Assembly (NCBI GenBank): GCA_039105265.1
Contig: JAPFFF010000005.1
Coordinates: forward strand, 186,001 to 250,000
Length of the DNA: 64,000 nt
Source: Tritrichomonas musculus
Lineage: Eukaryota > Parabasalia > Tritrichomonadida > Tritrichomonadidae
Reading direction: 5' to 3'
The notes under the pieces are model-generated. The model saw nothing but the letters and a program-made list of their open reading frames with translations. It had not been told where the DNA came from and did not search any database. Shown piece by piece: positions 19,141 through 28,238 of the stretch. The position numbers were made by a program, and so were the translations under genes. Position 1 is the stretch's first letter. Every line of letters begins with the position of its first letter.

Positions 19141-22100
19141 TTAAAACATCCCATTAAAGAAGCATCTCTCATTTATATCTGATAATATATCCAATTCTTC
19201 ATTTTCTTCTTCATTTACGTCACTATAATTATCAACTATTTGAAAATTACCAGTTATTTTATTAATAGAATTTTCATCTGCAAAACCAACAAAATTAAAA
19301 TAATTTACATTGTTACCATCATCTAAATCCAAGCAATTTGAATGAAAATCTAAGTAATTTTGTGGATACTTGGGAGTTTGGTTATATAAATAACGAATAT
19401 ATTTCAAATGAGGCTCAGGTGTGAAAAATGTTGCATTTTTAAATTGATGTAACGTTTTCATTCTAAAGAAAAATAGCGCCATTCCGAAATTTAGTGAATT
19501 TATAGATTTAAATCCGATGTATGTTGCAGGAATTGGATTTTCAATGGAAAAAACTTTATGTTGAATATCAGCTGCATTGGGAATTAAGTTTATATATTTT
19601 TTAAAAGATGGAATTGATAATTCTTGAATTTTTGCATAATGAAGATCAACATTATATCTCAAAATATTCTCTTTATACATGTAAACAATTTGATTTATGT
19701 GATTTAAGGCGATCATCTTATCTTTTTCATTTTCGAAAACAATAAATGAAAATATTTGTAAAAGTTTGTTATGACGATGCTTTTCGTAAACGAATAATTT
19801 GTTACGTTCAATTTTTACAATTTTGATTCCCAATTTATTAATTTCATTGATAGTCTTATTGAAATCTTCGATGTTACTAAAAATTACATCTTCATTCAAA
19901 ATGATAGTATTTTTGAGTTGATATTTGGTCTTGTTAAACAAAAGTTTATTTTTCAATAAAAATGATTTAATTGAATTGACTATGACTTCTCGTTCAGTGT
20001 TATCATAATAAAAATATGTTGATATTCTATTTGAAAAGAAGACTTTCCTTTGGATACTAAAAACCCCTGGAATTGTTTTTAGATACGTAATGAATGCATT
20101 TAGGTATTTTAGAGGAATGAATGCTTCATCAAAATAAAAGTAAGGATTGGATTTGAAATCAAGGGGAAGAATATTAAACTCATCACAAATGATATTTCTG
20201 ATGATATCGTTAATTTTAGATATAGTTTCTTTTGAATCGCTCAAATATAAAGTTTGAAGGCAATTTTGGTCGTTAGTATTGATAATTCCGGTATGAAACT
20301 CTTGGAACAAATTCCTTTCAAGAATTGCCTTTGATATCGATTCCTTAATATCTTTTTTAATGCCCGATTCAAAAAGTGCTGTTGACATTTTCCCATCTGG
20401 CACTTTTTTAACTGAATGAACATTGACGTTAATTATTGCCAAATTTGGCCTTTCATCCTCACCTTCAAAATTGAAGGTATAAATGGTCGCATTATTCAAG
20501 CCAATTGATTTAATTTTTTTAATGCCATCATCAACGTCCTCCTTTTTCTCCATTCCGAAGAATGTGTAGAGGATTCCATTCTTTTTGCTTGGGTGTCTCA
20601 CGTTCCTTTGGAGGTCCTTGCAAGCAACTCCGTACAACGAGTTAGATGGCACTTTTCCTATCGTTGATTTTGGGGCATCTTCGTGGAAGTAAAAGTAGAT
20701 CAAATTCGGCTCTGGCTGAAAAACAGGGGCATCTTCAGCGCTCACATTGTCAACTTGGCTGCTCTTCGGCATTGACACTTTTATTTCGTTTGTCTGTTCT
20801 TGCTTCTTTTGGACCTGTCGCTTCTTTGCGTCAATCAGAGCATTCGTTGTTGACGATGAAAAGACGAGCTGATTTGAGTCGCTGCTAGACTTCTTCTTTA
20901 TCTCTAAAGTGGTGCCACTTTTTGGCTTAAAAGTTATCACTTTTTCAGATGATGATGCTTTCAAGTCATTTTTCGGAACAGATGAAGTGATGATGTTAAG
21001 TGAGGTATTTTTCAAAGGCCTCTCAATAATAGTTGACTGAGACAGCATCACTTTTTTTTCAGCAGAAGATGATTGAGAAGTCTGAGGCTGCTTCTTTGTC
21101 TGAATCACCAAGTTTGCGCTTGTTTTAGGTGGTTCTATTTTAGTTGTTAATGACTGTTGCTGTTGCTGCTGCTGTTGTTGTTGCTGTTGTTGTGGCTTGG
21201 GTTTGGGTATGATTTGAATGAGTGGCTGGCTTGACTTCTTCGATGCTTTGATCTCTATCGGCGCCTTGTAGTCTCGGAGGGGCTGGCCTTTGTTGAAGGT
21301 TGGCGAGGCTTTCGCTTTGGACAGTTTGTCGGCGCTTTTGAAGCCGAGGAATGTGAAGATGTCGGTGCTGCGCGGGAAGTAGAAGTAGCGCTGCACGTCG
21401 TCGATGTCTTCGATGCCGAAAATTGTCACATTCAGCATCTCCGTTGAGTAGTTTGGATTGTTCGGCTCCTTGAAGTACACGTAGTGGTGGTTTGGCTTCG
21501 GATTGAACTCTTTAAACTTCGAGCTCAGCTTTGCCTCTGACTTCTCAATGTCAGCGAATGACATGTGACTCTCAGCAGCCTCGTCCTTTGATTCAGAGTC
21601 TTCAAACGCATTTGAATTTGAATTTGAATCTGACTTTGACGATAACTTTTTCTGTGAGATTGTGTCATCAAAGAAATTATCGCTTTCAATAGCACTGTCA
21701 AATTTTTCACTTTTTCTATGTGAGTGTGCTTTCAAAAGTGGAACAGATTGAATGAAAAATGACGGTCCTTTAGCTTTGGCCTTCTGCAAGCTACTGCTAA
21801 GAAAGGCTGCTTCTGCTTTTTCACGATCATTGAAACCGAAAAAAGTGCAAACTTTTTCAGACCTTGGATAAAAGTAGTACCGCTGAAGATCATCTATGTC
21901 CTTGATTCCAAAGAGGCTTGTGTTACTCTCTTCAGTAGAATGTGATATGAAAGGACGAGTCTCGGCGGTTTCTTCAATATAAAAGTAGGTGACTCCTTCT
22001 TTTGGTACAAATTCATTTATTTGTGAATTGTCAAAAGCGGTTTGACTGAAATTTACAATTTTGTCGGTGACCGTTAATTTTTTAAGAGTGAATGGTGATG

Positions 22101-23625
22101 TGATTTTTCTTTCTTTTGAAAAAGTTTCTGGATAATAAGTTTTAACAAAATTTGAGTGTTCCCACTTTTTCAATGCTTTGAAAGTATCGTCTCTTTTGAC
22201 TTCGCTTTCAAAGCCAGCAACTATGTAATTATTATCATCCTTTTGACAATGAAAAATTATATTTGCTTCTTTTTCACTGAAAAAATCTGATGTTTTTGAC
22301 TCATTTTTCTTTTTTAATTGAAAAATTAAAAATGACAGATTTCTGTGTGAAATTACTTCTAATTCTTCTTCTTTAAATAAATCATGAATATCATCTGTTT
22401 CAATTGATCTTAAATTTTGAATTGGGCTTTTCTTTTTTTGGAGTAATTCTCGGAATTTTAATAAATCTTCCAAATTTTCAAAGCTAAAAAATGAAGATAA
22501 AGAATTTTCTGAGAGTATAAATGAGTCACTATTATTAATTGAATAAAGAAGAGAGCTATCAAATGTTGCTGAATTATTATTATTTTCTATAAATAAAAAA
22601 CTTTTCGGTACTTCTAAATAAAACAAATTTGCTTTAATTTCAAAATTGAATGAATTGTCTTTGTTCAATAAAATTACATCAAAAAATATTTTGTTGTTCA
22701 TTTCACTTTCTATTAAATAATTATATACTTGATGACTTCTGAATTCGCTATCAAATCCTAAAAATATTCGAGTTGTTTGAAAAAGTGTACTTTTTGAATT
22801 GATAGATATATTTTTTCTGTTGCATTTAAAAATGTGACTCATTTGAACATCAGAAATATTATAAATATTATTCAATTTTGCGCAATCTCTGATTCTTACT
22901 GGACTTTTAATTGTGGATTCTATAAAACTAACATAGAATAAAAATTTTTCTGGCTCAAAAATTGGAAATTTTGAGTTTGATTGTTTTGTAATTTGAATAT
23001 TTTGTTTCAATACAATTTTTTGATGAAGCAAATGGCTCATCTTTGTTGAAAAAACATAGATTGGCCATATTTTCCTTTGGAGAATTTTAGAATAGATGTT
23101 AATTAAATGAGTAAAGCTGTCAAAGCTAAAGAAATATATATTTGGATTAGAAATGATCACGTTGATTTCAATTATTTTATATAAATCTTTACGATCTCCT
23201 AATAAATCAATAATTTCGTCATCATAATTAAAACAAAAATAAAATATATTATTATCGATATTATTAGTATAACTATTCTGCCTATATATTAATTTTAATG
23301 ATTTGGTTCTTATTTTATCTATTATTTGGAGAGATATGGTATCTTTTATTATGATGCTGTATAGGCTATAGTGTAATATATTAAATTGATTATTTACAAC
23401 TTGTTGAAAATAACTGACCTCCATATTGAATACGATGTAAGAAATTGAGTTTGTAATTTGAATGATTTTTGCTGTTTTGTATATTGATTTTAAAATTTTT
23501 TTATAAAAAAGATAATTATCATTGATTCCATCAATAATAAAACCAATTTGTAAGGCTTTATCAATTCCTTCATACAAAGTAGATTTTTGCAAAAAAGAGT
23601 TGAGATCATTAAATGCTGGAATCAT
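19141..23625 (-). CDS. Large unrecognised protein with diverged internal repeats, 1494 aa
   Basis: No known domain is recognised. Several segments share a pattern of Asp-[IVL]-Gln-[Arg/His], then a short aromatic/proline stretch and [YFI]xFxGF. The best two copies are GIKDIDDLQRYYFYPRS…CTFFGF (near 575) and GIEDIDDVQRYFYFPRS…FTFLGF (near 738). Weaker copies are CKDLQRNVRHPS…YTFFGM (near 1001), ADIQHKVFSIENPIPATYIGF (near 1348) and SDVQMSHIFKC…RIFLGF (near 255). Many copies follow a (Y/F)-(Y/F)-F start, suggesting a beta-rich module of about 90-110 aa. A Ser/Lys-rich linker with a polyQ run lies near 815-835. The middle third of the gene (about 20550-21650) is clearly GC-richer than either end. 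Function is unknown; a surface or scaffold role is only a guess. Confidence 0.75.
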   Translation of the reverse strand: MIPAFNDLNSFLQKSTLYEGIDKALQIGFIIDGINDNYLFYKKILKSIYKTAKIIQITNSISYIVFNMEVSYFQQVVNNQFNILHYSLYSIIIKDTISLQIIDKIRTKSLKLIYRQNSYTNNIDNNIFYFCFNYDDEIIDLLGDRKDLYKIIEINVIISNPNIYFFSFDSFTHLINIYSKILQRKIWPIYVFSTKMSHLLHQKIVLKQNIQITKQSNSKFPIFEPEKFLFYVSFIESTIKSPVRIRDCAKLNNIYNISDVQMSHIFKCNRKNISINSKSTLFQTTRIFLGFDSEFRSHQVYNYLIESEMNNKIFFDVILLNKDNSFNFEIKANLFYLEVPKSFLFIENNNNSATFDSSLLYSINNSDSFILSENSLSSFFSFENLEDLLKFRELLQKKKSPIQNLRSIETDDIHDLFKEEELEVISHRNLSFLIFQLKKKNESKTSDFFSEKEANIIFHCQKDDNNYIVAGFESEVKRDDTFKALKKWEHSNFVKTYYPETFSKERKITSPFTLKKLTVTDKIVNFSQTAFDNSQINEFVPKEGVTYFYIEETAETRPFISHSTEESNTSLFGIKDIDDLQRYYFYPRSEKVCTFFGFNDREKAEAAFLSSSLQKAKAKGPSFFIQSVPLLKAHSHRKSEKFDSAIESDNFFDDTISQKKLSSKSDSNSNSNAFEDSESKDEAAESHMSFADIEKSEAKLSSKFKEFNPKPNHHYVYFKEPNNPNYSTEMLNVTIFGIEDIDDVQRYFYFPRSTDIFTFLGFKSADKLSKAKASPTFNKGQPLRDYKAPIEIKASKKSSQPLIQIIPKPKPQQQQQQQQQQQQQSLTTKIEPPKTSANLVIQTKKQPQTSQSSSAEKKVMLSQSTIIERPLKNTSLNIITSSVPKNDLKASSSEKVITFKPKSGTTLEIKKKSSSDSNQLVFSSSTTNALIDAKKRQVQKKQEQTNEIKVSMPKSSQVDNVSAEDAPVFQPEPNLIYFYFHEDAPKSTIGKVPSNSLYGVACKDLQRNVRHPSKKNGILYTFFGMEKKEDVDDGIKKIKSIGLNNATIYTFNFEGEDERPNLAIINVNVHSVKKVPDGKMSTALFESGIKKDIKESISKAILERNLFQEFHTGIINTNDQNCLQTLYLSDSKETISKINDIIRNIICDEFNILPLDFKSNPYFYFDEAFIPLKYLNAFITYLKTIPGVFSIQRKVFFSNRISTYFYYDNTEREVIVNSIKSFLLKNKLLFNKTKYQLKNTIILNEDVIFSNIEDFNKTINEINKLGIKIVKIERNKLFVYEKHRHNKLLQIFSFIVFENEKDKMIALNHINQIVYMYKENILRYNVDLHYAKIQELSIPSFKKYINLIPNAADIQHKVFSIENPIPATYIGFKSINSLNFGMALFFFRMKTLHQFKNATFFTPEPHLKYIRYLYNQTPKYPQNYLDFHSNCLDLDDGNNVNYFNFVGFADENSINKITGNFQIVDNYSDVNEEENEELDILSDINERCFFNGMF

Positions 23626-23783
23626 AAAGGCAATTATAAAATTTAATTAAAATTGAATTAAAAAAAAAATCTGCCTCTAGATTTGAATTAAAAAAAATTG
23701 TATTTTATATCTTATATCAAAAATTTTTATTTTATATAATAAAAGATTGATAAAAAATAATAATAATAAAAGAGTAAGTTTGG

Positions 23784-24836
23784 TTATGTAATAAGGCTCA
23801 AATCAATAGAGTTACCTGCAGCTTTCAAAGATTTATAAAGTGGAAGAGCATTTGTCAAATAAAATATACAGAATAAGATAGCAGCAAATCCAGAAAGTCC
23901 GCACATAACAAGGAAGAAAACACCGAAAAATCTATTCTTACCACCAATCCATTCAACTTTTGCCAAAATTATAGATTTCTTTCCTTTGAATTGATGAACA
24001 GGATAGTTGTTATGAATTTTTATTGTGTAATTTCCTTTCTTAAGTACGGATTTCTTATCTGTTTTAGCATATAATTTTCGGAATTTTGAGAATGGAGCAA
24101 GCTGAACCCAATTGATAAAATGCTGATTTGTTTGTTCGCCTGGGAATATTGTTGCGTCCATCCAATGCTCTCCTTCGCTATAAACTGAATTTGGGTCTTT
24201 GAATAACTTTCGAAAATTCTTTAAAGTAATATCATCACTAGAAAAAGTTGGAGGATTTTCTCCTTCAACTTCAAAAGTATCATTGAAAACTGAAAGAGGA
24301 ACAGCTCCACATGGAACATAAATATACTTTGAGAAATTCTTATCACGTTTATATTCTGGTGCTCGAGCAACTGGATCGCATGAATCAAGATCACTTTGTT
24401 TCTTATATTTTTTACCTCTAAGTTGGTCCCAGTTTTTAGAATCGCCGTATAAGAAGTTATTTTGATAAAAGTTTGTTAATTGATAGTATATATATATTGG
24501 ACCTTTAACGTCATCATCTATTTGAATATCAAAAGTACAAATATTTCCAGTTCCATTCGTTATTTTATCACATTTATCTGAATATGTAATTTCGAGTTCG
24601 AAAATGTCATGGCTAGATTTTAAATAAACCAAACCGAAGACTAAAGAAACAACAAAAAATACTAAGTATACTATTGATGCTGATAAAGGGGTAAGAAATG
24701 GTCGGCAAGCGGGAAGACGCTGCTGTTTGAATTTAGATTTAGCGTTCGGAATATCAGAATTAAATTCTTGAGTATGATCTTGACTAGGTTCTGGAATGGT
24801 TAAAGCGTTTTGATTTCCTAATTGGTTATTAGACAT
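23784..24836 (-). CDS. CDC50/LEM3-family flippase subunit
   Basis: 350 aa with the CDC50 layout: cytosolic N-terminus, TM1 near 50-72 (IVYLVFFVVSLVFGLVYL), a large luminal domain and TM2 near 300-326. Hallmarks are YYQLTNFYQNN, LDSCDPVARAPE and IYVPCGAVPLSVFNDTF, which carry paired cysteines, and INWVQLAPFSKFRKLYAK. N-glycosylation sequons are visible (NGT, NDT, NYT). The protein is the obligatory beta subunit of P4-ATPase phospholipid flippases, needed for ER exit and activity. The P4-ATPase itself is not in this window. An initiator-like TCATTT is present about 45 nt above the ATG, next to the recurrent AACTTTTTGAA motif. Confidence 0.92.
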   Translation of the reverse strand: MSNNQLGNQNALTIPEPSQDHTQEFNSDIPNAKSKFKQQRLPACRPFLTPLSASIVYLVFFVVSLVFGLVYLKSSHDIFELEITYSDKCDKITNGTGNICTFDIQIDDDVKGPIYIYYQLTNFYQNNFLYGDSKNWDQLRGKKYKKQSDLDSCDPVARAPEYKRDKNFSKYIYVPCGAVPLSVFNDTFEVEGENPPTFSSDDITLKNFRKLFKDPNSVYSEGEHWMDATIFPGEQTNQHFINWVQLAPFSKFRKLYAKTDKKSVLKKGNYTIKIHNNYPVHQFKGKKSIILAKVEWIGGKNRFFGVFFLVMCGLSGFAAILFCIFYLTNALPLYKSLKAAGNSIDLSLIT

Positions 24837-25175
24837 ATATTAAAATTCTTCAATTTTTATAGATTATTTTTGTTATCAAATGATGACAACTTTTTGAATG
24901 ATTTTAAATACTTTATTTTTTATTTGCAGATATAAAACTTTTTGAACTATTTAATCTGATCGATAACTTTTTAAAAAAAATGAATGATAGAAAGAGAGGT
25001 ATAGAAAGCATGAAATATACAAACATGATTTATTTTACAATATGTAAGAAAATATGTATGTAACAATAAAACATATCATATTTACATCAATAAGAAGATA
25101 TACTATAAAATGCGAAATAATCGTATTGATAAGTCTTTAAGAATATCAAAAGATTATTTCATTAGCTAAACAAAT
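24837..25175. other. Upstream region of the CDC50 gene with paired motifs
   Basis: Two copies of AACTTTTTGAA, 48 bp apart on the plus strand (24888-24898 and 24936-24946), lie 50-110 nt upstream of the CDC50 start. The remainder is 3' flank of the downstream kinase gene, with no gene of its own. Confidence 0.5.
24888..24899 (-). promoter_or_regulatory. Recurrent AACTTTTTGAAT motif, CDC50 promoter
   Basis: Read on the gene's strand this is ATTCAAAAAGTT, followed directly by GTCATCATTT, which contains a TCATTT initiator. The same 11-mer occurs at 24936, 28122, 31206 (reverse) and 31621, and variants lie above other starts. Confidence 0.45.
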
Positions 25176-27056
25176 TTATGGGTTTCTTGGTCGCTTTACA
25201 GGTTTTTTGATTGGTTTTACCCTCGGTTCAATGACTCTTGGCAGCGCATTATTTTGACTGATTCTGCTCCCTTTCACAGATCCGCTACTTGGAGATGTCT
25301 TTTTGTCCAAAGGTATGTATTTATTATCGACCATCAATTTATTGTGATTTATTTTGACTTTTTTGCCTTGATTTTTCGGTATTTCAGGCTTTTTAAAGCA
25401 TGAGTGAAGAAGAAGGAAAAATCCAGTCGTATTTTCGTTTATTTTGCCATCTTGAAGGTCTTGTTTTAATTCTTCAACGTCAACATCGAAAGTAAAACTA
25501 AAATCAGAATCAGCTGTACCTGTTTTTTCTTTTTCATCATCATTTTCAATATCGCTAATAAGATCGTTATTGTTAGGGTTCTCGCTATCTATCAATTCGT
25601 CATCAAGATTATTATTTGAAGCTTCTAACTCATGTTGTTTGAGTAAATTATGCTCTGATTTGAGTTTTTGATTTGGTGAACTATTGCTAAGATTAACATG
25701 CAAAACACGATTTCCAAATGGAGATAGAACATGTCTAGGGCAGTCTTCTGAATCATGATAAACATCTAAAGTTGTGCGAAAGTCATGGCTTGAATTACGA
25801 TTTACATTTTTTTCCATTGAAAGCTCTTTTAACGTCAAAGTTGATCTTCTATGTCCTTTAATTGAACTGCATCTAGCCTTTGGTGTACTATTTACGTTTA
25901 AATTTGATCCTTGATGAGATAGTATGTAATTTGACATTGTTTGTGTTATATGCGCAATATTTTTTGGAGATCCTGGTTCTGATTTTCCTGATGGAAGTGG
26001 AGCAGGGCTCGAGTTAGAGCGTAATCCTGTGTTTAAAGTAGATGGGGATTCTTTTGGTTTTGATGCTTCTTCTGCTAAGAAATCTTCAATTTCCTTAACT
26101 TCTGTTTTTGCTCGTTCTATTGTTTCTTCTATATTTGGTGAAGTATATGTTGCTCTTTTATATTTAAGAATATCTGTGATATTTGTAATTCTGTAAAAAA
26201 TAATAGGTTTCGGCATAAAATTCATTTTAATTGGCGGTAATCCTGTTAGAAAAGGATGTGAAGATAATTTTTCTATACTTGGGCGGTTTGACATTGAAGG
26301 CGTCAACATTTTTCGCAAAAGATCAGATAATGCTGAAGAAAAAATTTCTGGAAATTGGAGGGTTTCTGCTTGTGAAACTAGAACGCGAAAATCATTTGAT
26401 GGTGTAAAAGGAAGCCGGGCTGATACCATTAAGAAGAGGCAAACACCAAGCGACCATACATCGCATTTTTCATCGTATTCTTTTCCAGCTACAACTTCTG
26501 GAGGCATATACCCAGGTGTACCAACAGTAGACTTGAGTGTTGTATTATAATATGTATCACACAAACCAAAATCTGTTAGTAATATGTTATTATCTTTATC
26601 TAGGAGAATATTTTCAAGCTTTAAGTCACGGTGAACAAGAAAATGTTTTAAATGTAAATATCGAACAGTATCAAATAACTGAATAAAGAGACGCCTTGCT
26701 TCCATTTCTTTAAGGCCTTTATAGCGATTAACATAATTGAGAAGCGTGCCATTTGGAGCATATTGAAGAAAAAATATTAAAATTTTCGAAACAAGCGAAA
26801 AACGATACAAAGTTACTATTCGTGGATGAGAAACTTGCATATAAACACTGATTTCTTTCATAATTCCGTTGAACGATGAAGTATTTTGAGTTGATAAATC
26901 AACGATTTTTGCAGCACAATAACAATTTGTTGGAATATGACGCGCAAAATGAACTTTGCTAAATCCTCCTGTAGAAAAAAGTTCCATTATCTTAAAATTA
27001 TCGATTATTTTTCCTTCAATATTGGATAAGGAAATGGAAACGTTATCATCAGTCAT
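25176..27056 (-). CDS. Ser/Thr protein kinase, CAMK/ULK-like
   Basis: 626 aa. The kinase domain spans about 14-270: glycine loop FSTGGFSKV, catalytic Lys in CAAKIVD, HRDLKLENILL near 142, DFGLCDTYY, GTPGYMPPEV and DVWSLGVCLFLM. All key residues are present. Residues 300-626 are Ser/Asn/Asp-rich with phosphorylatable linkers and a basic Pro/Lys/Arg tail, RVKPIKKPVKRPRNP; no second domain is recognised. It is typical of the large trichomonad kinome. Substrates are unknown. No convincing TCAYTW initiator is seen close to the ATG. Confidence 0.85.
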   Translation of the reverse strand: MTDDNVSISLSNIEGKIIDNFKIMELFSTGGFSKVHFARHIPTNCYCAAKIVDLSTQNTSSFNGIMKEISVYMQVSHPRIVTLYRFSLVSKILIFFLQYAPNGTLLNYVNRYKGLKEMEARRLFIQLFDTVRYLHLKHFLVHRDLKLENILLDKDNNILLTDFGLCDTYYNTTLKSTVGTPGYMPPEVVAGKEYDEKCDVWSLGVCLFLMVSARLPFTPSNDFRVLVSQAETLQFPEIFSSALSDLLRKMLTPSMSNRPSIEKLSSHPFLTGLPPIKMNFMPKPIIFYRITNITDILKYKRATYTSPNIEETIERAKTEVKEIEDFLAEEASKPKESPSTLNTGLRSNSSPAPLPSGKSEPGSPKNIAHITQTMSNYILSHQGSNLNVNSTPKARCSSIKGHRRSTLTLKELSMEKNVNRNSSHDFRTTLDVYHDSEDCPRHVLSPFGNRVLHVNLSNSSPNQKLKSEHNLLKQHELEASNNNLDDELIDSENPNNNDLISDIENDDEKEKTGTADSDFSFTFDVDVEELKQDLQDGKINENTTGFFLLLHSCFKKPEIPKNQGKKVKINHNKLMVDNKYIPLDKKTSPSSGSVKGSRISQNNALPRVIEPRVKPIKKPVKRPRNP

Positions 27057-28238
27057 TATATTATTGTTCTTATTTTATTTTTATAGGAATAAAAATATGC
27101 AAAAACTAAGATAAATAAAAGATGAATATCATTTTTTTTTTATTTAATAATGATTCATGTGCTTATTTTTAATATTTTTCATGATAGTCATTGTTTGTTA
27201 TCTTCTATATCACAATAAAATGGTATTTAAAAAAAAGTGCGATTATTTAGCTTTTACACAAAAATTCTAATATCTCAGAATTTTTGTTAAAATAAAATGA
27301 ATTTTTTGACCTTTGAGTTTTTCGTTTATTTGATGTTTGGAGAAATCTTTAAAAAAAAAATGTTCTATATATTAAAATGTGTTGTTTTATGATGAAAAAA
27401 ACTATTTTCTTGAATATCAAAACAGGAAATGCAAAAAAAAAAAAAAAATTATCTTAAGTTTTAAATGCTTTTTCTTTTCCAATTTTATATTATATGGATA
27501 TAGACCTTTTAACTCAGAATTTCACATGATTCTTTTAACTTTACCTTTGAGGTGAATGTATTTTTTTGAATACTTTATATTCACAATTTTGGCAAAAATG
27601 TTAACTCAACCACCATATTTTTGTTTAAAAAGTAAGCCCTTACTTTTTGTTCATGGAGTGTATATGAAAGTATGTCAAATCGTATATGCAATGTATGCAA
27701 TCAAAATTTAATCTGAATTAAGAAATAAACTTAATTATTTTTTTTCTTATCAAGAAGATAAATTCCTCAATTTGTTTTAATTTTCCTGTTTGTAGCATAT
27801 GGATGCTTAAGAAAATATGATTATGCATTATTTGATTAATTTTCTTCAAAACAAAAAATTATTAATAACATTAATAAAATTGACTAGAATAAAGTATATT
27901 TATCGCCTTATGAATCACGTATATAAGGTCTAATTCATGAATATTAAAATGCAAATAAATCAAAAATGATCTTTTTCCAAAATATAGGTATTCATGTAGG
28001 GAATATATTCTTTTAATCTGTGTAAATTTATAACATATACTTATAAGAAAAATATATATCAATCTCATGAATTTTTATTCATTTTGACACATAAACCACC
28101 TATTCCAAAACTATTAGAAACAACTTTTTGAATTACATAGATTTTGAATAAATCTCGTTATTTTAGAGGTATTAAATAAACCAAACTTAAATACTCGTAA
28201 ATTATTAATAATCAAAATAATCAACAATAAGTATTAAT
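27057..28238. other. 1.2-kb divergent intergenic region
   Basis: Lies between two divergent genes. Contains a perfect inverted repeat AAAAAGTAAG-CC-CTTACTTTTT (27627-27648) and AACTTTTTGAATT at 28122-28134, about 105 nt above the next ATG. I see no tRNA, snRNA or ORF worth reporting. Confidence 0.45.
28122..28134 (+). promoter_or_regulatory. Recurrent AACTTTTTGAATT motif
   Basis: Same orientation as the downstream gene, about 105 nt upstream of its ATG. Matches the copy in the BTB gene promoter (31204-31216, minus strand) over 13 nt. Confidence 0.4.

Noticed and set aside
20646-20888. 80-aa plus-strand frame in the GC-richer part of the 1494-aa gene
   Set aside because: Antisense shadow of a strong coding frame; no recognised domain.
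27627-27648. Small RNA gene at the AAAAAGTAAG hairpin
   Set aside because: No promoter box, terminator or conserved RNA core could be seen beyond the inverted repeat.
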